8,471 nucleotides of DNA from Alphaproteobacteria bacterium (GTDB lineage Bacteria; Pseudomonadota; Alphaproteobacteria; Caulobacterales; Parvularculaceae). The notes beneath the pieces were generated by a model. The model had not been told where the DNA came from. It saw only the letters and a list, made by a program, of their open reading frames with translations, and made no database searches. Both the position numbers and the translations under genes were made by a program. Location: NCBI GenBank assembly GCA_030428745.1, contig JAUIEG010000095.1, positions 1-8,471 on the forward strand, read 5' to 3'. Positions 1 through 5,393 of this stretch are shown in pieces. Positions within the stretch are counted from its first letter, which is position 1; each line of letters opens with the position of its first letter.

Positions 1-212
1 GCGCCTTTTGAAAGGTCCGCGCCACCGCAAAAGCCCTTGCCTGCCCCCGTAACAATAACGGCTCTTACATTGTCGTCCTGATCGGACAGATCGAATGCCG
101 AGATGACTTCATTCATCATCACCGGCCCCATGGCATTGAATTTGTCAGGGCGATTGAGCGTCAGCGTCGCAATGCCGTCCTCGACCTCGTACAGGATGTC
201 GTTAAATTCCAT
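1..212 (-). CDS. Enoyl-CoA hydratase/isomerase (crotonase) family protein, N-terminal part, cut by window edge
   Basis: The gene starts at an ATG at 212 and its first 70 codons are visible before it leaves the window. The protein opens with a crotonase N-terminus: a short beta-rich stretch, the NRPDKFNAM segment at about residues 20-28, and GAGKGFCGGADL at about 56-67. The last segment is the first oxyanion-hole loop that holds the acyl-CoA thioester carbonyl in this family. The family hydrates, isomerises or cleaves acyl-CoA substrates in the cytoplasm. An AAGAGAG-like Shine-Dalgarno lies upstream, and only 12 bases separate the start from the stop of the preceding crotonase, so the two are almost certainly cotranscribed. 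The catalytic-residue region lies outside the window, so hydratase, isomerase and other activities cannot be told apart. Confidence 0.9.
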   Translation of the reverse strand, partial: MEFNDILYEVEDGIATLTLNRPDKFNAMGPVMMNEVISAFDLSDQDDNVRAVIVTGAGKGFCGGADLSKG

Positions 213-224
213 TGCACTGCTCTC

Positions 225-1031
225 TTATTTACTGCTGAATTTCGGATCGCGTTTTTCGAGAAACGCTGCACGTTTTTCCTTTGCGTCCTCTGTCGACTGA
301 GCCATGAAAACGCCGCGTGTTTCAAACTCCATCGCCTGTTCCAAACTGCCGGCGTTCATATTGTGCCAGAACGCCTGTTTGGTGACCCAAATGCCCATGG
401 GAACATTGACGGCGATGTCTTTGGCGAGATCAATGCAAGCGTCCTGTAACTCTTTATCTGGCACGGTCTTGAGCACCAGCCCGATATCGGCGGCTTCCTC
501 AGCGCTGACACGCCGAGCCGTATAAAGAATTTCCGCCGCTTTCTGCGCACCAACCGCGCGGGGAAGCATGTAGCTCATTCCCAACTCTGCGCCCGTCGCC
601 GCATTATGGATCGCATTGACAAATTTTGCAGATGCGCCCGCGATTGCGATGTCCGCCGCCAGCGGCAACGCATATCCCATGCCGGCAACGGTGCCGTTGA
701 TGCCACAAATGACGGGCTGGGGCAGATTTCGCAACAACACCGGCAGCGAGGAGATCACCTGCATCGCGTATTTTGTGTAGTAGGCTTTGCCGACGCCATC
801 CTTGATCCAGCTCGGCGGCTCCTTGTCGCGAAGATCGTGGCCCGTGCAAAAACCCCTGCCCGTTCCTGTCAGGATGACCACCCGGACACCGGGATCGTAT
901 TTGATGCCTTCGAGAATTTCGACGAACTCCAAATACATTGCATTCGTAAATGCATTCATCGCATCCGGCCGGTTCAGAGTGAGGCGTTTGACGCCTTCAA
1001 CTGGCTCGTCAATTAGAATGTTTTCCGACAT
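225..1031 (-). CDS. Enoyl-CoA hydratase/isomerase (crotonase) family protein
   Basis: A 268-residue protein of normal crotonase length. Visible marks are NRPDAMNAF (20-28), the first oxyanion-hole loop GTGRGFCTGHDL (56-67), the second loop GINGTVAGMGYALPLAADIA (110-129), and the LPRAVG...KAAEIL segment (156-169). Aligned by eye with rat mitochondrial enoyl-CoA hydratase at equal spacing, the second catalytic glutamate (Glu164) is kept as E167, but the first (Glu144) is isoleucine I141. A different acid, E149 in GAELG, sits where dienoyl-CoA isomerases carry a catalytic aspartate. Isomerase, hydrolase or lyase activity is therefore as likely as plain hydration. The ATG at 1031 has a GAGGG Shine-Dalgarno about 7 bases upstream. 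The next crotonase follows 12 bases after the stop; 128 bases separate it from the SnoaL-like gene upstream, so it may have its own promoter. The family call is firm and the reaction is unknown. Confidence 0.93.
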   Translation of the reverse strand: MSENILIDEPVEGVKRLTLNRPDAMNAFTNAMYLEFVEILEGIKYDPGVRVVILTGTGRGFCTGHDLRDKEPPSWIKDGVGKAYYTKYAMQVISSLPVLLRNLPQPVICGINGTVAGMGYALPLAADIAIAGASAKFVNAIHNAATGAELGMSYMLPRAVGAQKAAEILYTARRVSAEEAADIGLVLKTVPDKELQDACIDLAKDIAVNVPMGIWVTKQAFWHNMNAGSLEQAMEFETRGVFMAQSTEDAKEKRAAFLEKRDPKFSSK

Positions 1032-1063
1032 CTATTGCCCTCATGCATTAAACGGAGATCGAT

Positions 1064-1084
1064 AGTGAATCCCTTTTATTCACT
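1064..1084. repeat. Perfect inverted repeat AGTGAAT-N7-ATTCACT upstream of the crotonase gene
   Basis: Seven-base perfect arms around CCCTTTT, 33 bases upstream of the crotonase ATG at 1031 in the 128-base gap after the SnoaL-like gene. There is no T-tract after it on the minus strand, so it is not a typical terminator. It could be an operator or a hairpin in the intercistronic mRNA. Confidence 0.5.
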
Positions 1085-1159
1085 TGGTAAGCGCCCGCGA
1101 CGCAATGATTTGCACGAAATGCGGCCGCTTCCATCGCAATCGTGATACACTTGCACACA

Positions 1160-1666
1160 TCATCGCCCGCTTGCTGAATTTTCACCCGGCGCGAAAGCAG
1201 AGGCGAGGATGTCGCAGGCTTCCTCGTCACCGTTGAGCGTTCGATTTGTGCGGCGGGATACCTTCCAACCTTTGTTTTCACGAACAAGCTCCCATTTGTT
1301 CGCGCTTGTCCGAACGACGATCCACTGTTCGCCGTCAAAAACGTTCAGGCAAGAATAACCCACTGCGGTCGCGGCATCACCGCTAATCTTGACATGAGGC
1401 ATCGCAACCAAGTGGGCGCATCCCGCTGCAACGCATTCCCTGTGAGACGGAAGCCGCACGATGCCGCCAACCGCGTCCGCGCCGACAAAAGGACCGCCAT
1501 CTGCATCATAGACGCCATCGGCCTCCCATAGGTCGCGCAACGCATCCCCGGCAAGACTGTCAACAGCCGGGCCATAAGCCGCCAGCAGTTGGTAGATGGC
1601 CAAGCGGTCTTCGGCTTCCTGAAGACGCGCCTCAAGCGCTTCAAGCCGAGTTTCCAAATCAGCCAT
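1160..1666 (-). CDS. NTF2/SnoaL-like small protein next to a Rieske oxygenase
   Basis: This encodes 168 residues from the ATG at 1666. An ATG two codons earlier (1672) is in frame, but the GAGAAG Shine-Dalgarno abuts it and is correctly spaced (6 bases) only for 1666. The N-terminus is a short charged heptad-like helix rich in Leu, Glu and Arg (about residues 3-24). A cone-forming domain follows: YQLLAAYGPAVDSL, then LWEADGVYDADGG, a HLVAMPH segment, and two C-terminal strands containing W-I-V-V-R and a GWKVSRR turn. This order matches the SnoaL_4/NTF2-like superfamily, which includes cyclases, dehydratases, isomerases and the beta subunits of ring-hydroxylating oxygenases. Possible pocket residues are Y33, D38, H87 and H93 (numbered from the upstream Met). 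It lies 84 bases downstream of the oxygenase alpha gene on the same strand, so it may process the hydroxylated product or assist the oxygenase. The reaction is not predictable. Confidence 0.82.
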   Translation of the reverse strand: MADLETRLEALEARLQEAEDRLAIYQLLAAYGPAVDSLAGDALRDLWEADGVYDADGGPFVGADAVGGIVRLPSHRECVAAGCAHLVAMPHVKISGDAATAVGYSCLNVFDGEQWIVVRTSANKWELVRENKGWKVSRRTNRTLNGDEEACDILASAFAPGENSASGR

Positions 1667-1750
1667 TTCCATCTTCTCGACAGAAAGCAGGATAATTACT
1701 TCCAGAAGAAACGGGCAAACCCATACTCCTCACGCCGTCGGGGCGCATTA

Positions 1751-3088
1751 TCACCGTGGAGCATTGCCTAATACGTAACGCTCAAGATGTTTGTGCAGAT
1801 TGCTGATCTCAACTTCCTGAACAGGATTTGGACGCGCCACATCAAAGGCCCGGCTTTTCATGCCTTTCTGGACTTTTGTCATATTGGCAACATCCTGATC
1901 CACAATCAGGCCAAAACTCTTGCCTTCGATATTCTCATGAACTTCCGTCTTGGCGCCAGGCTCTTTACCGGGACCATAACGCTTCAGAGACCAGATATTG
2001 AAAATGCATTTACTCGGGTCATCGCCATTCGGCCGCGCCCGGTACCAGACCGCCCCGTCAAAATAAGGCAGGCTCACGCAATTCGGGAAAATATTCCAGC
2101 CAGTGCCCGCTTTATACATCGCCTCCGGCGTGAGATTTGGCGGATAGCCGCAGCCTTCTTCTTCCGCTGCTTTCTGCCCGAGCATTACGGCTGTGCCGAA
2201 CACGGTCATCGGGTCAGCATCCGCCGGCAGTGCGTCAAACACTTTTTTCGCGGCCTCATAATCGCGATCCGTAAAGATGGCGCCGAAGTCCTCTTCCATT
2301 TGCCGGAAAAATTCGACGACTCCCGGGCGCGCATCCTTTGGCATTTCACGCTTTAACCGCGGCGACGGCGTACCCATAATTGGGTTAGTGTCCCAATAGC
2401 CAAAATGGCTGTGGATGCCGCGCGAGAAGCTCTGAGTATAGTCGTCGCCCGCGATTTCCAGCAATTGTGAGTGTGTTGCGGCGACGTGATAACCTTCCAT
2501 GAAGGCTTCCAGCGCAACTTTCCAGTTGCAATCGACGTGAAGCTCAAGCGCCCATCGATAGCGCATATTCTCGTATTCAAACGGGTTGAGATATTCCGGA
2601 ATGACGCCGAGATAATCTTCCAGCGTCTCGCAATTCGGGTCCATGTTGACGAAGACAAACCCGCCCCACGTCCCTGTTTTCAAACCGACGAGATCAATGT
2701 TTTCGGCGTCCAGGCAGCCGTTCCAATCCTTTTTATCTTGAACGACAATGTTTTTACCTTGCAGGTCGAATGTCCAGTTATGATAGATGCAACGGAAATT
2801 ATTGGTATGGCCGCAACCCTCCATGATTTGACGGCCGCGATGTGGGCAAACATTGAAAAAAGCGCGAATGCTCTTGTCCTGGCCGCGCACTACAACGATT
2901 GTTTCATCAGCGATGTCATAAACAATATAGTCGCCAGGATTGGGAATTTCCTCTTCCCGGCAGGCAATTTGCCATACCCGCGGCCATAGGTTTTCATTCT
3001 CTTTTTTCAGAAAATCTTTGGAGATGTAATTTTCACTGGGGATTTTTCTGAACTCACGATCCATCGTTTCAAGTTTGTGCACCGACAT
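1751..3088 (-). CDS. Rieske non-haem iron oxygenase, alpha (catalytic) subunit
   Basis: A 445-residue protein with both domains of a ring-hydroxylating oxygenase alpha subunit. The Rieske [2Fe-2S] ligands are C81-x-H83 and C100-x2-H103. The mononuclear iron site shows H201 and H206 in EGYHVAATH, with a C-terminal Asp in DQDVANM (D397 or D399) as third ligand. The residue three before the first histidine, which bridges electrons between subunits, is Glu (E198) rather than the Asp of naphthalene dioxygenase; carnitine monooxygenase CntA has a similar Glu. Such enzymes use O2 and electrons from a reductase, often via a ferredoxin, to mono- or dihydroxylate rings or cleave N/O-alkyl groups. No ferredoxin, reductase or classical beta subunit is visible here, suggesting a homotrimeric alpha-only type fed from elsewhere or by the NTF2-like neighbour. 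The ATG at 3088 has a GGAG Shine-Dalgarno. It lies 53 bases after the SDR stop. Substrate unknown. Confidence 0.95.
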   Translation of the reverse strand: MSVHKLETMDREFRKIPSENYISKDFLKKENENLWPRVWQIACREEEIPNPGDYIVYDIADETIVVVRGQDKSIRAFFNVCPHRGRQIMEGCGHTNNFRCIYHNWTFDLQGKNIVVQDKKDWNGCLDAENIDLVGLKTGTWGGFVFVNMDPNCETLEDYLGVIPEYLNPFEYENMRYRWALELHVDCNWKVALEAFMEGYHVAATHSQLLEIAGDDYTQSFSRGIHSHFGYWDTNPIMGTPSPRLKREMPKDARPGVVEFFRQMEEDFGAIFTDRDYEAAKKVFDALPADADPMTVFGTAVMLGQKAAEEEGCGYPPNLTPEAMYKAGTGWNIFPNCVSLPYFDGAVWYRARPNGDDPSKCIFNIWSLKRYGPGKEPGAKTEVHENIEGKSFGLIVDQDVANMTKVQKGMKSRAFDVARPNPVQEVEISNLHKHLERYVLGNAPR

Positions 3089-3113
3089 CCCAATCTCCGT
3101 GTGTATCGTTCTA

Positions 3114-3138
3114 GATAAGAGGCGCCAAAAGCCTTATC
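3114..3138 (-). other. Intercistronic hairpin between SDR and Rieske oxygenase genes
   Basis: On the minus strand GATAAGGC pairs with GCCTCTTATC: 8 base pairs with a 2-base bulge and a 7-base loop. It begins 3 bases after the SDR stop and ends about 25 bases before the oxygenase start. No U-run follows, so simple termination is unlikely; mRNA processing or stabilisation within an operon is possible. Confidence 0.4.
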
Positions 3139-3141
3139 GAA

Positions 3142-3921
3142 TTAACTCACCAAAAAGCCGCCGTCGACCGCCAGAAGCTGTCCCGTGATGTAGCTTGATG
3201 CATCGCTTGCGAGAAACAGGCACGCATTTGCTATATCGTCAGGGCGGCATACATTGTTGCCCAGCGGCATCCTTCCCGGTTGCGTGAACGGTCCCTTCAG
3301 CGGATAACCGTCCGCAGCGCGCCCCGCCTGTTCCGTACCGACGCCGCCGGGAAGAACCGCATTTACGCGAATGTTATGGGGCGCATACTCCAGCGCCACC
3401 GAAACCGTAAGGTTGTTGATAGCCGCCTTGCTGATTCCATAATGCACGTTGTCATAGATGCAGGCCTTGAGGGAATTCACCGATGAAATATTGACAATCG
3501 ATCCGCCGCGATCACCCTTTTTCATGCGCTTCACCGCTTGTTGCACACATTGAAAAGGACCACGCACATCGATGGCGAACATTTTGTCGAGAAGCGCGGT
3601 ATCGACTTCCTCAAAAGGCCGGAAGGGAAAAATCGCAGCGCAATTCACCAAGACGTCTGTATCGCCGATTTCATCGGCTTTCGCGAACAGCGCAACTACG
3701 GAATCAGGGTCGCCCTGATCGTAAAAGGTCGTCGTCACGCCGCCGCATTCATGATCCAGCGTTGCAAGATCTTTTTCATTAATGTCGGCTGCCAGAACTT
3801 TAGCTCCTGCTCCGGAGAAAAGCTTTGCAATTTCGCGACCAATGCCAGTCGCAGCGCCCGTTACGATTGCGCTTTTTCCAGCAAGGCTAAACCGTTCTTC
3901 AATGTTGATTACGCTGGTCAA
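3142..3921 (-). CDS. Short-chain dehydrogenase/reductase (SDR), probably NAD-dependent
   Basis: A 259-residue classical SDR, a cytoplasmic Rossmann-fold oxidoreductase acting on alcohol/ketone groups. The start is a TTG at 3921: a perfect AGGAGG lies 7 bases upstream, and the family N-terminus begins here. Extending to the upstream ATG at 4035 would add 38 residues of basic, non-family sequence and run through a probable regulatory region. Cofactor motif TGAATGIG is at 21-28; D46 after the second strand favours NAD(H) over NADP(H). The NAG-type motif is NCAA (93-96), the catalytic serine S147 in NISSV, and Y161-G-I-S-K165 is the YxxxK motif. The usual active-site Asn in the fourth helix is Asp (D118 in FAIDVRGPF). 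A PGGVGTE loop and a DGGFLVS C-terminus are typical. In context it could oxidise a hydroxyacyl-CoA or a hydroxyl group of the substrate; which one is inference. Confidence 0.94.
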   Translation of the reverse strand: MTSVINIEERFSLAGKSAIVTGAATGIGREIAKLFSGAGAKVLAADINEKDLATLDHECGGVTTTFYDQGDPDSVVALFAKADEIGDTDVLVNCAAIFPFRPFEEVDTALLDKMFAIDVRGPFQCVQQAVKRMKKGDRGGSIVNISSVNSLKACIYDNVHYGISKAAINNLTVSVALEYAPHNIRVNAVLPGGVGTEQAGRAADGYPLKGPFTQPGRMPLGNNVCRPDDIANACLFLASDASSYITGQLLAVDGGFLVS

Positions 3922-3928
3922 ACTGTTT

Positions 3929-3934
3929 CCTCCT
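3929..3934 (-). promoter_or_regulatory. Ribosome binding site deciding the TTG start of the SDR gene
   Basis: The minus strand reads AGGAGG, then 7 bases, then TTG at 3921-3919. This is a perfect Shine-Dalgarno at ideal distance, which fixes the SDR start at a TTG rather than at the distant upstream ATG (4035). Confidence 0.85.
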
Positions 3935-4028
3935 AAACGCCTTCGCTTTTTTGATTTTGCATCGCGCGCTTGTGTGCGCATTTTTGCGGAGACTACGAGC
4001 GTCGCGGCAGCACCGCCACATCCCCAAT

Positions 4029-4042
4029 GTAGCAAACGCTAC
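4029..4042. repeat. Short inverted repeat GTAGC-AAAC-GCTAC beside the candidate operator
   Basis: Five-base perfect arms around a 4-base loop, two bases from the palindrome at 4045-4058. It could be a second half of a compound operator or a small hairpin in the leader of the SDR transcript; neither is established. Confidence 0.4.
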
Positions 4043-4044
4043 TT

Positions 4045-4058
4045 ATCGTAGATACGAT
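4045..4058. promoter_or_regulatory. Candidate operator ATCG-N6-CGAT upstream of the SDR gene
   Basis: The sequence ATCGTA-GA-TACGAT is a perfect palindrome with 6-base arms and contains the shared ATCG-N6-CGAT core. It lies between the stop of the acyltransferase gene (4080) and the start of the SDR gene (3921), about 124 bases upstream of the TTG. The same core occurs in the two other upstream regions of the window. No confident -35/-10 pair could be assigned beside it. Regulator binding is inferred. Confidence 0.55.
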
Positions 4059-4079
4059 TTGGGCACGTTATTGAAATTA

Positions 4080-4823
4080 TTACACAAATTCAAACCGTGA
4101 CAGCTCACGCCCGATGTGTCGCACAAATCTCGCGGCATCCGCGCCATTGATGATCCTGTGATCGTAACTAAGCGATAACGGCAGCATTTTACGCCATTCA
4201 AGAGCGCCTGCCTCGCCGGGCGCTGGACGCAGTTGAACCCGAGTAAGGCCTAGAATGGCTGCCTCCGGCGCGTTCACGATCGGAGTAAAAGCTGTGCCGC
4301 CAATATGACCCAAGGACGAAATGGTCATGCTGCCGCCGGACATTTCGGCCATGGAAAGTCCTTTGGTGCGGGCTTTTTCCGCCAGCGCGGCGGTATCCTC
4401 AGCGAGCGTCGCCGCCGATTTCGTATCGCAATCCCTGACAACGCCGACAAGCAAGCCTTTCGGCGTATCGACCGCGACGCCAATGTGAAAGTACTTCTTC
4501 CAGACAAGCGACGCGCCATCCGCAGTGAGAGAGGTGTTAAATATTGGAAATTCCTTCAGCGCTCCGACAACCGCTTTCATCACCGGCGCCAGCAGGGTAA
4601 TTTTCTGCCCTGGGTTCGCCTCTCCCCAAGCCTTACGCGCCGCCTCGAGGTCCGTGACGTCAACTTCGTCATGGTGCGTGACATGAGGGATGGCGAGCCA
4701 GTTGCGACTTAAGAACGCGCCGCCGATTTGTTGATACCGGTCTCGCGGCTTGACCTCGACAGGGCCAAATTCACCAAAATCGCCATCTGGCCAGGGCGGT
4801 AATTTATCAAAATAATTACTCAA
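4080..4823 (-). CDS. Stand-alone 2-oxoacid dehydrogenase E2-type acyltransferase catalytic domain
   Basis: A 247-residue protein that is only the catalytic (CAT-like) core of a dihydrolipoamide acyltransferase. The N-terminal lipoyl domain and the peripheral-subunit-binding domain of real E2 components are absent. Family marks are IPHVTHHDEVDVT (45-57), KYFHIGVAVDTPKGLLVGVV (110-129), SLGHIGGTAFTPIVNAPEAA (170-189) and SYDHRIINGADAARF (219-233). The catalytic histidine H222 is present, but the HxxxDG motif reads HxxxNG (N226 for Asp). Real E2 proteins move acyl groups between lipoamide and CoA in large cores; without a lipoyl arm this one may act on a free acyl-CoA or a small thiol, or may have lost activity. 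The start is a TTG at 4823 with GAGGAA upstream; no in-frame ATG occurs before residue 82. It is divergent from the DUF35/thiolase pair and 158 bases ahead of the SDR gene. Domain call firm, role unknown. Confidence 0.9.
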   Translation of the reverse strand: MSNYFDKLPPWPDGDFGEFGPVEVKPRDRYQQIGGAFLSRNWLAIPHVTHHDEVDVTDLEAARKAWGEANPGQKITLLAPVMKAVVGALKEFPIFNTSLTADGASLVWKKYFHIGVAVDTPKGLLVGVVRDCDTKSAATLAEDTAALAEKARTKGLSMAEMSGGSMTISSLGHIGGTAFTPIVNAPEAAILGLTRVQLRPAPGEAGALEWRKMLPLSLSYDHRIINGADAARFVRHIGRELSRFEFV

Positions 4824-4828
4824 GATTA

Positions 4829-4834
4829 TTCCTC
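4829..4834 (-). promoter_or_regulatory. Ribosome binding site for the TTG start of the acyltransferase gene
   Basis: The minus strand reads GAGGAA followed by TAATC and TTG. An ATG slightly upstream (ATGAGAGAAATTGAGGAATAA) runs out of frame into a stop after six codons, so the TTG is the only workable start for the conserved protein. Confidence 0.75.
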
Positions 4835-4912
4835 AATTTCTCTCATGGGCGAGCAACGCAATAATAGGGAAAAATGACCGCGCGCGGAAAGAAATCACCG
4901 CAGCATAAGCGT

Positions 4913-4941
4913 CTATCGCATCTCCGATAGCGCCTTATCGG
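4913..4941. promoter_or_regulatory. Candidate compound operator in the divergent region between acyltransferase and DUF35 genes
   Basis: Three half-sites alternate in orientation with exact 11-base phasing: TATCG (4914), CGATA (4925) and TATCG (4936). They form two overlapping inverted repeats, CTATCG-N6-CGATAG (4913-4930) and CCGATA-N6-TATCGG (4924-4941), both 6-6-6. The first contains the core ATCGCATCTCCGAT (4915-4928) shared with 4045 and 7827. Phasing of about one helical turn is what a dimeric regulator bound on one DNA face would need. The site sits about 90 bases from the minus-strand start and 70 from the plus-strand start, so it could control both directions. A TATTAT box at 4861-4866 (minus strand) might be the -10 of the acyltransferase promoter, but no good -35 was found. 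Confidence 0.6.
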
Positions 4942-4996
4942 CCTCGACAACGCCCGCCGCCGGGTCCAAGCATGGAGCCTTGGAATTAGATGCTCG

Positions 4997-5001
4997 AAGG
5001 A
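4997..5001 (+). promoter_or_regulatory. Ribosome binding site favouring the GTG start of the DUF35 gene
   Basis: AAGGA lies 8 bases before the GTG at 5010. The alternative TTG at 4980 has GGAG only 2 bases upstream, which is too close for efficient initiation. Confidence 0.6.
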
Positions 5002-5009
5002 AAATTAGG

Positions 5010-5390
5010 GTGACGGAAGTGTCTTCAGACGGCGGGCCCAATGCCCAATACGCAAAATTTCTGGCGGAAGGCCGGTTCATGATCCAGCGCGGGAAGAATA
5101 GCGGAAAAGCCGTATTCTATCCGCGCGCATACGCTCCGGGGACGGGTGAAGAGCTCGAATGGGTTGAGGCGTCCGGCAAAGGAACGGTGTATTCGACAAC
5201 TGTGGTACGGAAAAAGCCGCCGACGCCGGACTACAACATCGCCTTGATAGAGCTTGAGGAAGGCCCCCGACTTACGAGCCGCGTCGAAGGCGTTGAGGCA
5301 GCCGACGTGAAAATTGGGATGGCTGTGAACGCGCAGATTATAGATGGTGAAGAAGGCCCGTTGCTCGTCTTTATCCCTGCGGGAGATTGA
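5010..5390 (+). CDS. DUF35 OB-fold protein lacking its zinc-ribbon cysteines
   Basis: This encodes 126 residues from a GTG at 5010, preceded by AAGGA with 8-base spacing. A TTG at 4980 would add 10 residues but has GGAG only 2 bases away, so the GTG is preferred. The protein follows the DUF35 plan: an N-terminal helix (YAKFLAEGRFMIQR), a rubredoxin-like zinc ribbon region, then an OB-fold beginning LEWVEASGKGTVYSTTVV and ending IDGEEGPLLVFIP. At the four usual cysteine positions (CxxC...CPxC) it has Gly, Ser, Ala and Thr (G28, S31, A42, T45), so it cannot bind zinc there. DUF35 proteins pair with thiolase-superfamily enzymes: they bridge thiolase and HMG-CoA synthase in archaea and form the acyl-CoA-binding part of Ltp2/ChsH2 aldolases in steroid side-chain degradation. 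The thiolase-like gene starts 3 bases after this stop, fitting a complex of the two products. Confidence 0.88.
   Translation: MTEVSSDGGPNAQYAKFLAEGRFMIQRGKNSGKAVFYPRAYAPGTGEELEWVEASGKGTVYSTTVVRKKPPTPDYNIALIELEEGPRLTSRVEGVEAADVKIGMAVNAQIIDGEEGPLLVFIPAGD
5381..5385 (+). promoter_or_regulatory. Ribosome binding site of the thiolase gene, inside the DUF35 coding end
   Basis: GGGAG in the last codons of the DUF35 gene lies 8 bases before the TTG at 5394. The arrangement implies translational coupling of the two genes and hence matched amounts of the two proteins. Confidence 0.7.
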
Positions 5391-5393
5391 TAG

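Noticed and set aside
481..490. Perfect palindrome CCGATATCGG, made of the same half-sites as the candidate operator
   Set aside because: It lies inside the crotonase coding region and lacks the 6-base spacing; a single 10-base palindrome is plausible by chance.
606..1016. Long open frames opposite the crotonase, Rieske, SDR and thiolase genes
   Set aside because: They are antisense or out-of-frame shadows of clearly conserved genes with no protein-family features of their own.
1659..1724. Possible 21-codon leader ORF between Rieske and SnoaL-like genes, starting MGLPVSSG
   Set aside because: The GAGGAG before its ATG is only one base away and it overlaps the next gene's start; no attenuator features or repeated codons support a leader peptide.
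3922..4035. In-frame upstream extension of the SDR gene to an ATG at 4035
   Set aside because: It adds 38 residues of basic, low-complexity sequence absent from SDRs, approaches a likely operator, and ignores the perfect AGGAGG before the TTG at 3921.
4861..4866. TATTAT on the minus strand as a -10 box of the acyltransferase promoter
   Set aside because: No acceptable -35 hexamer is found 16-18 bases upstream, so it is mentioned but not called as a promoter.
3131..4940. Nine-base direct match GCCTTATCG at 3131-3139 and 4932-4940
   Set aside because: The first copy is explained as one arm of an intercistronic hairpin, so it is weak evidence for a shared operator.
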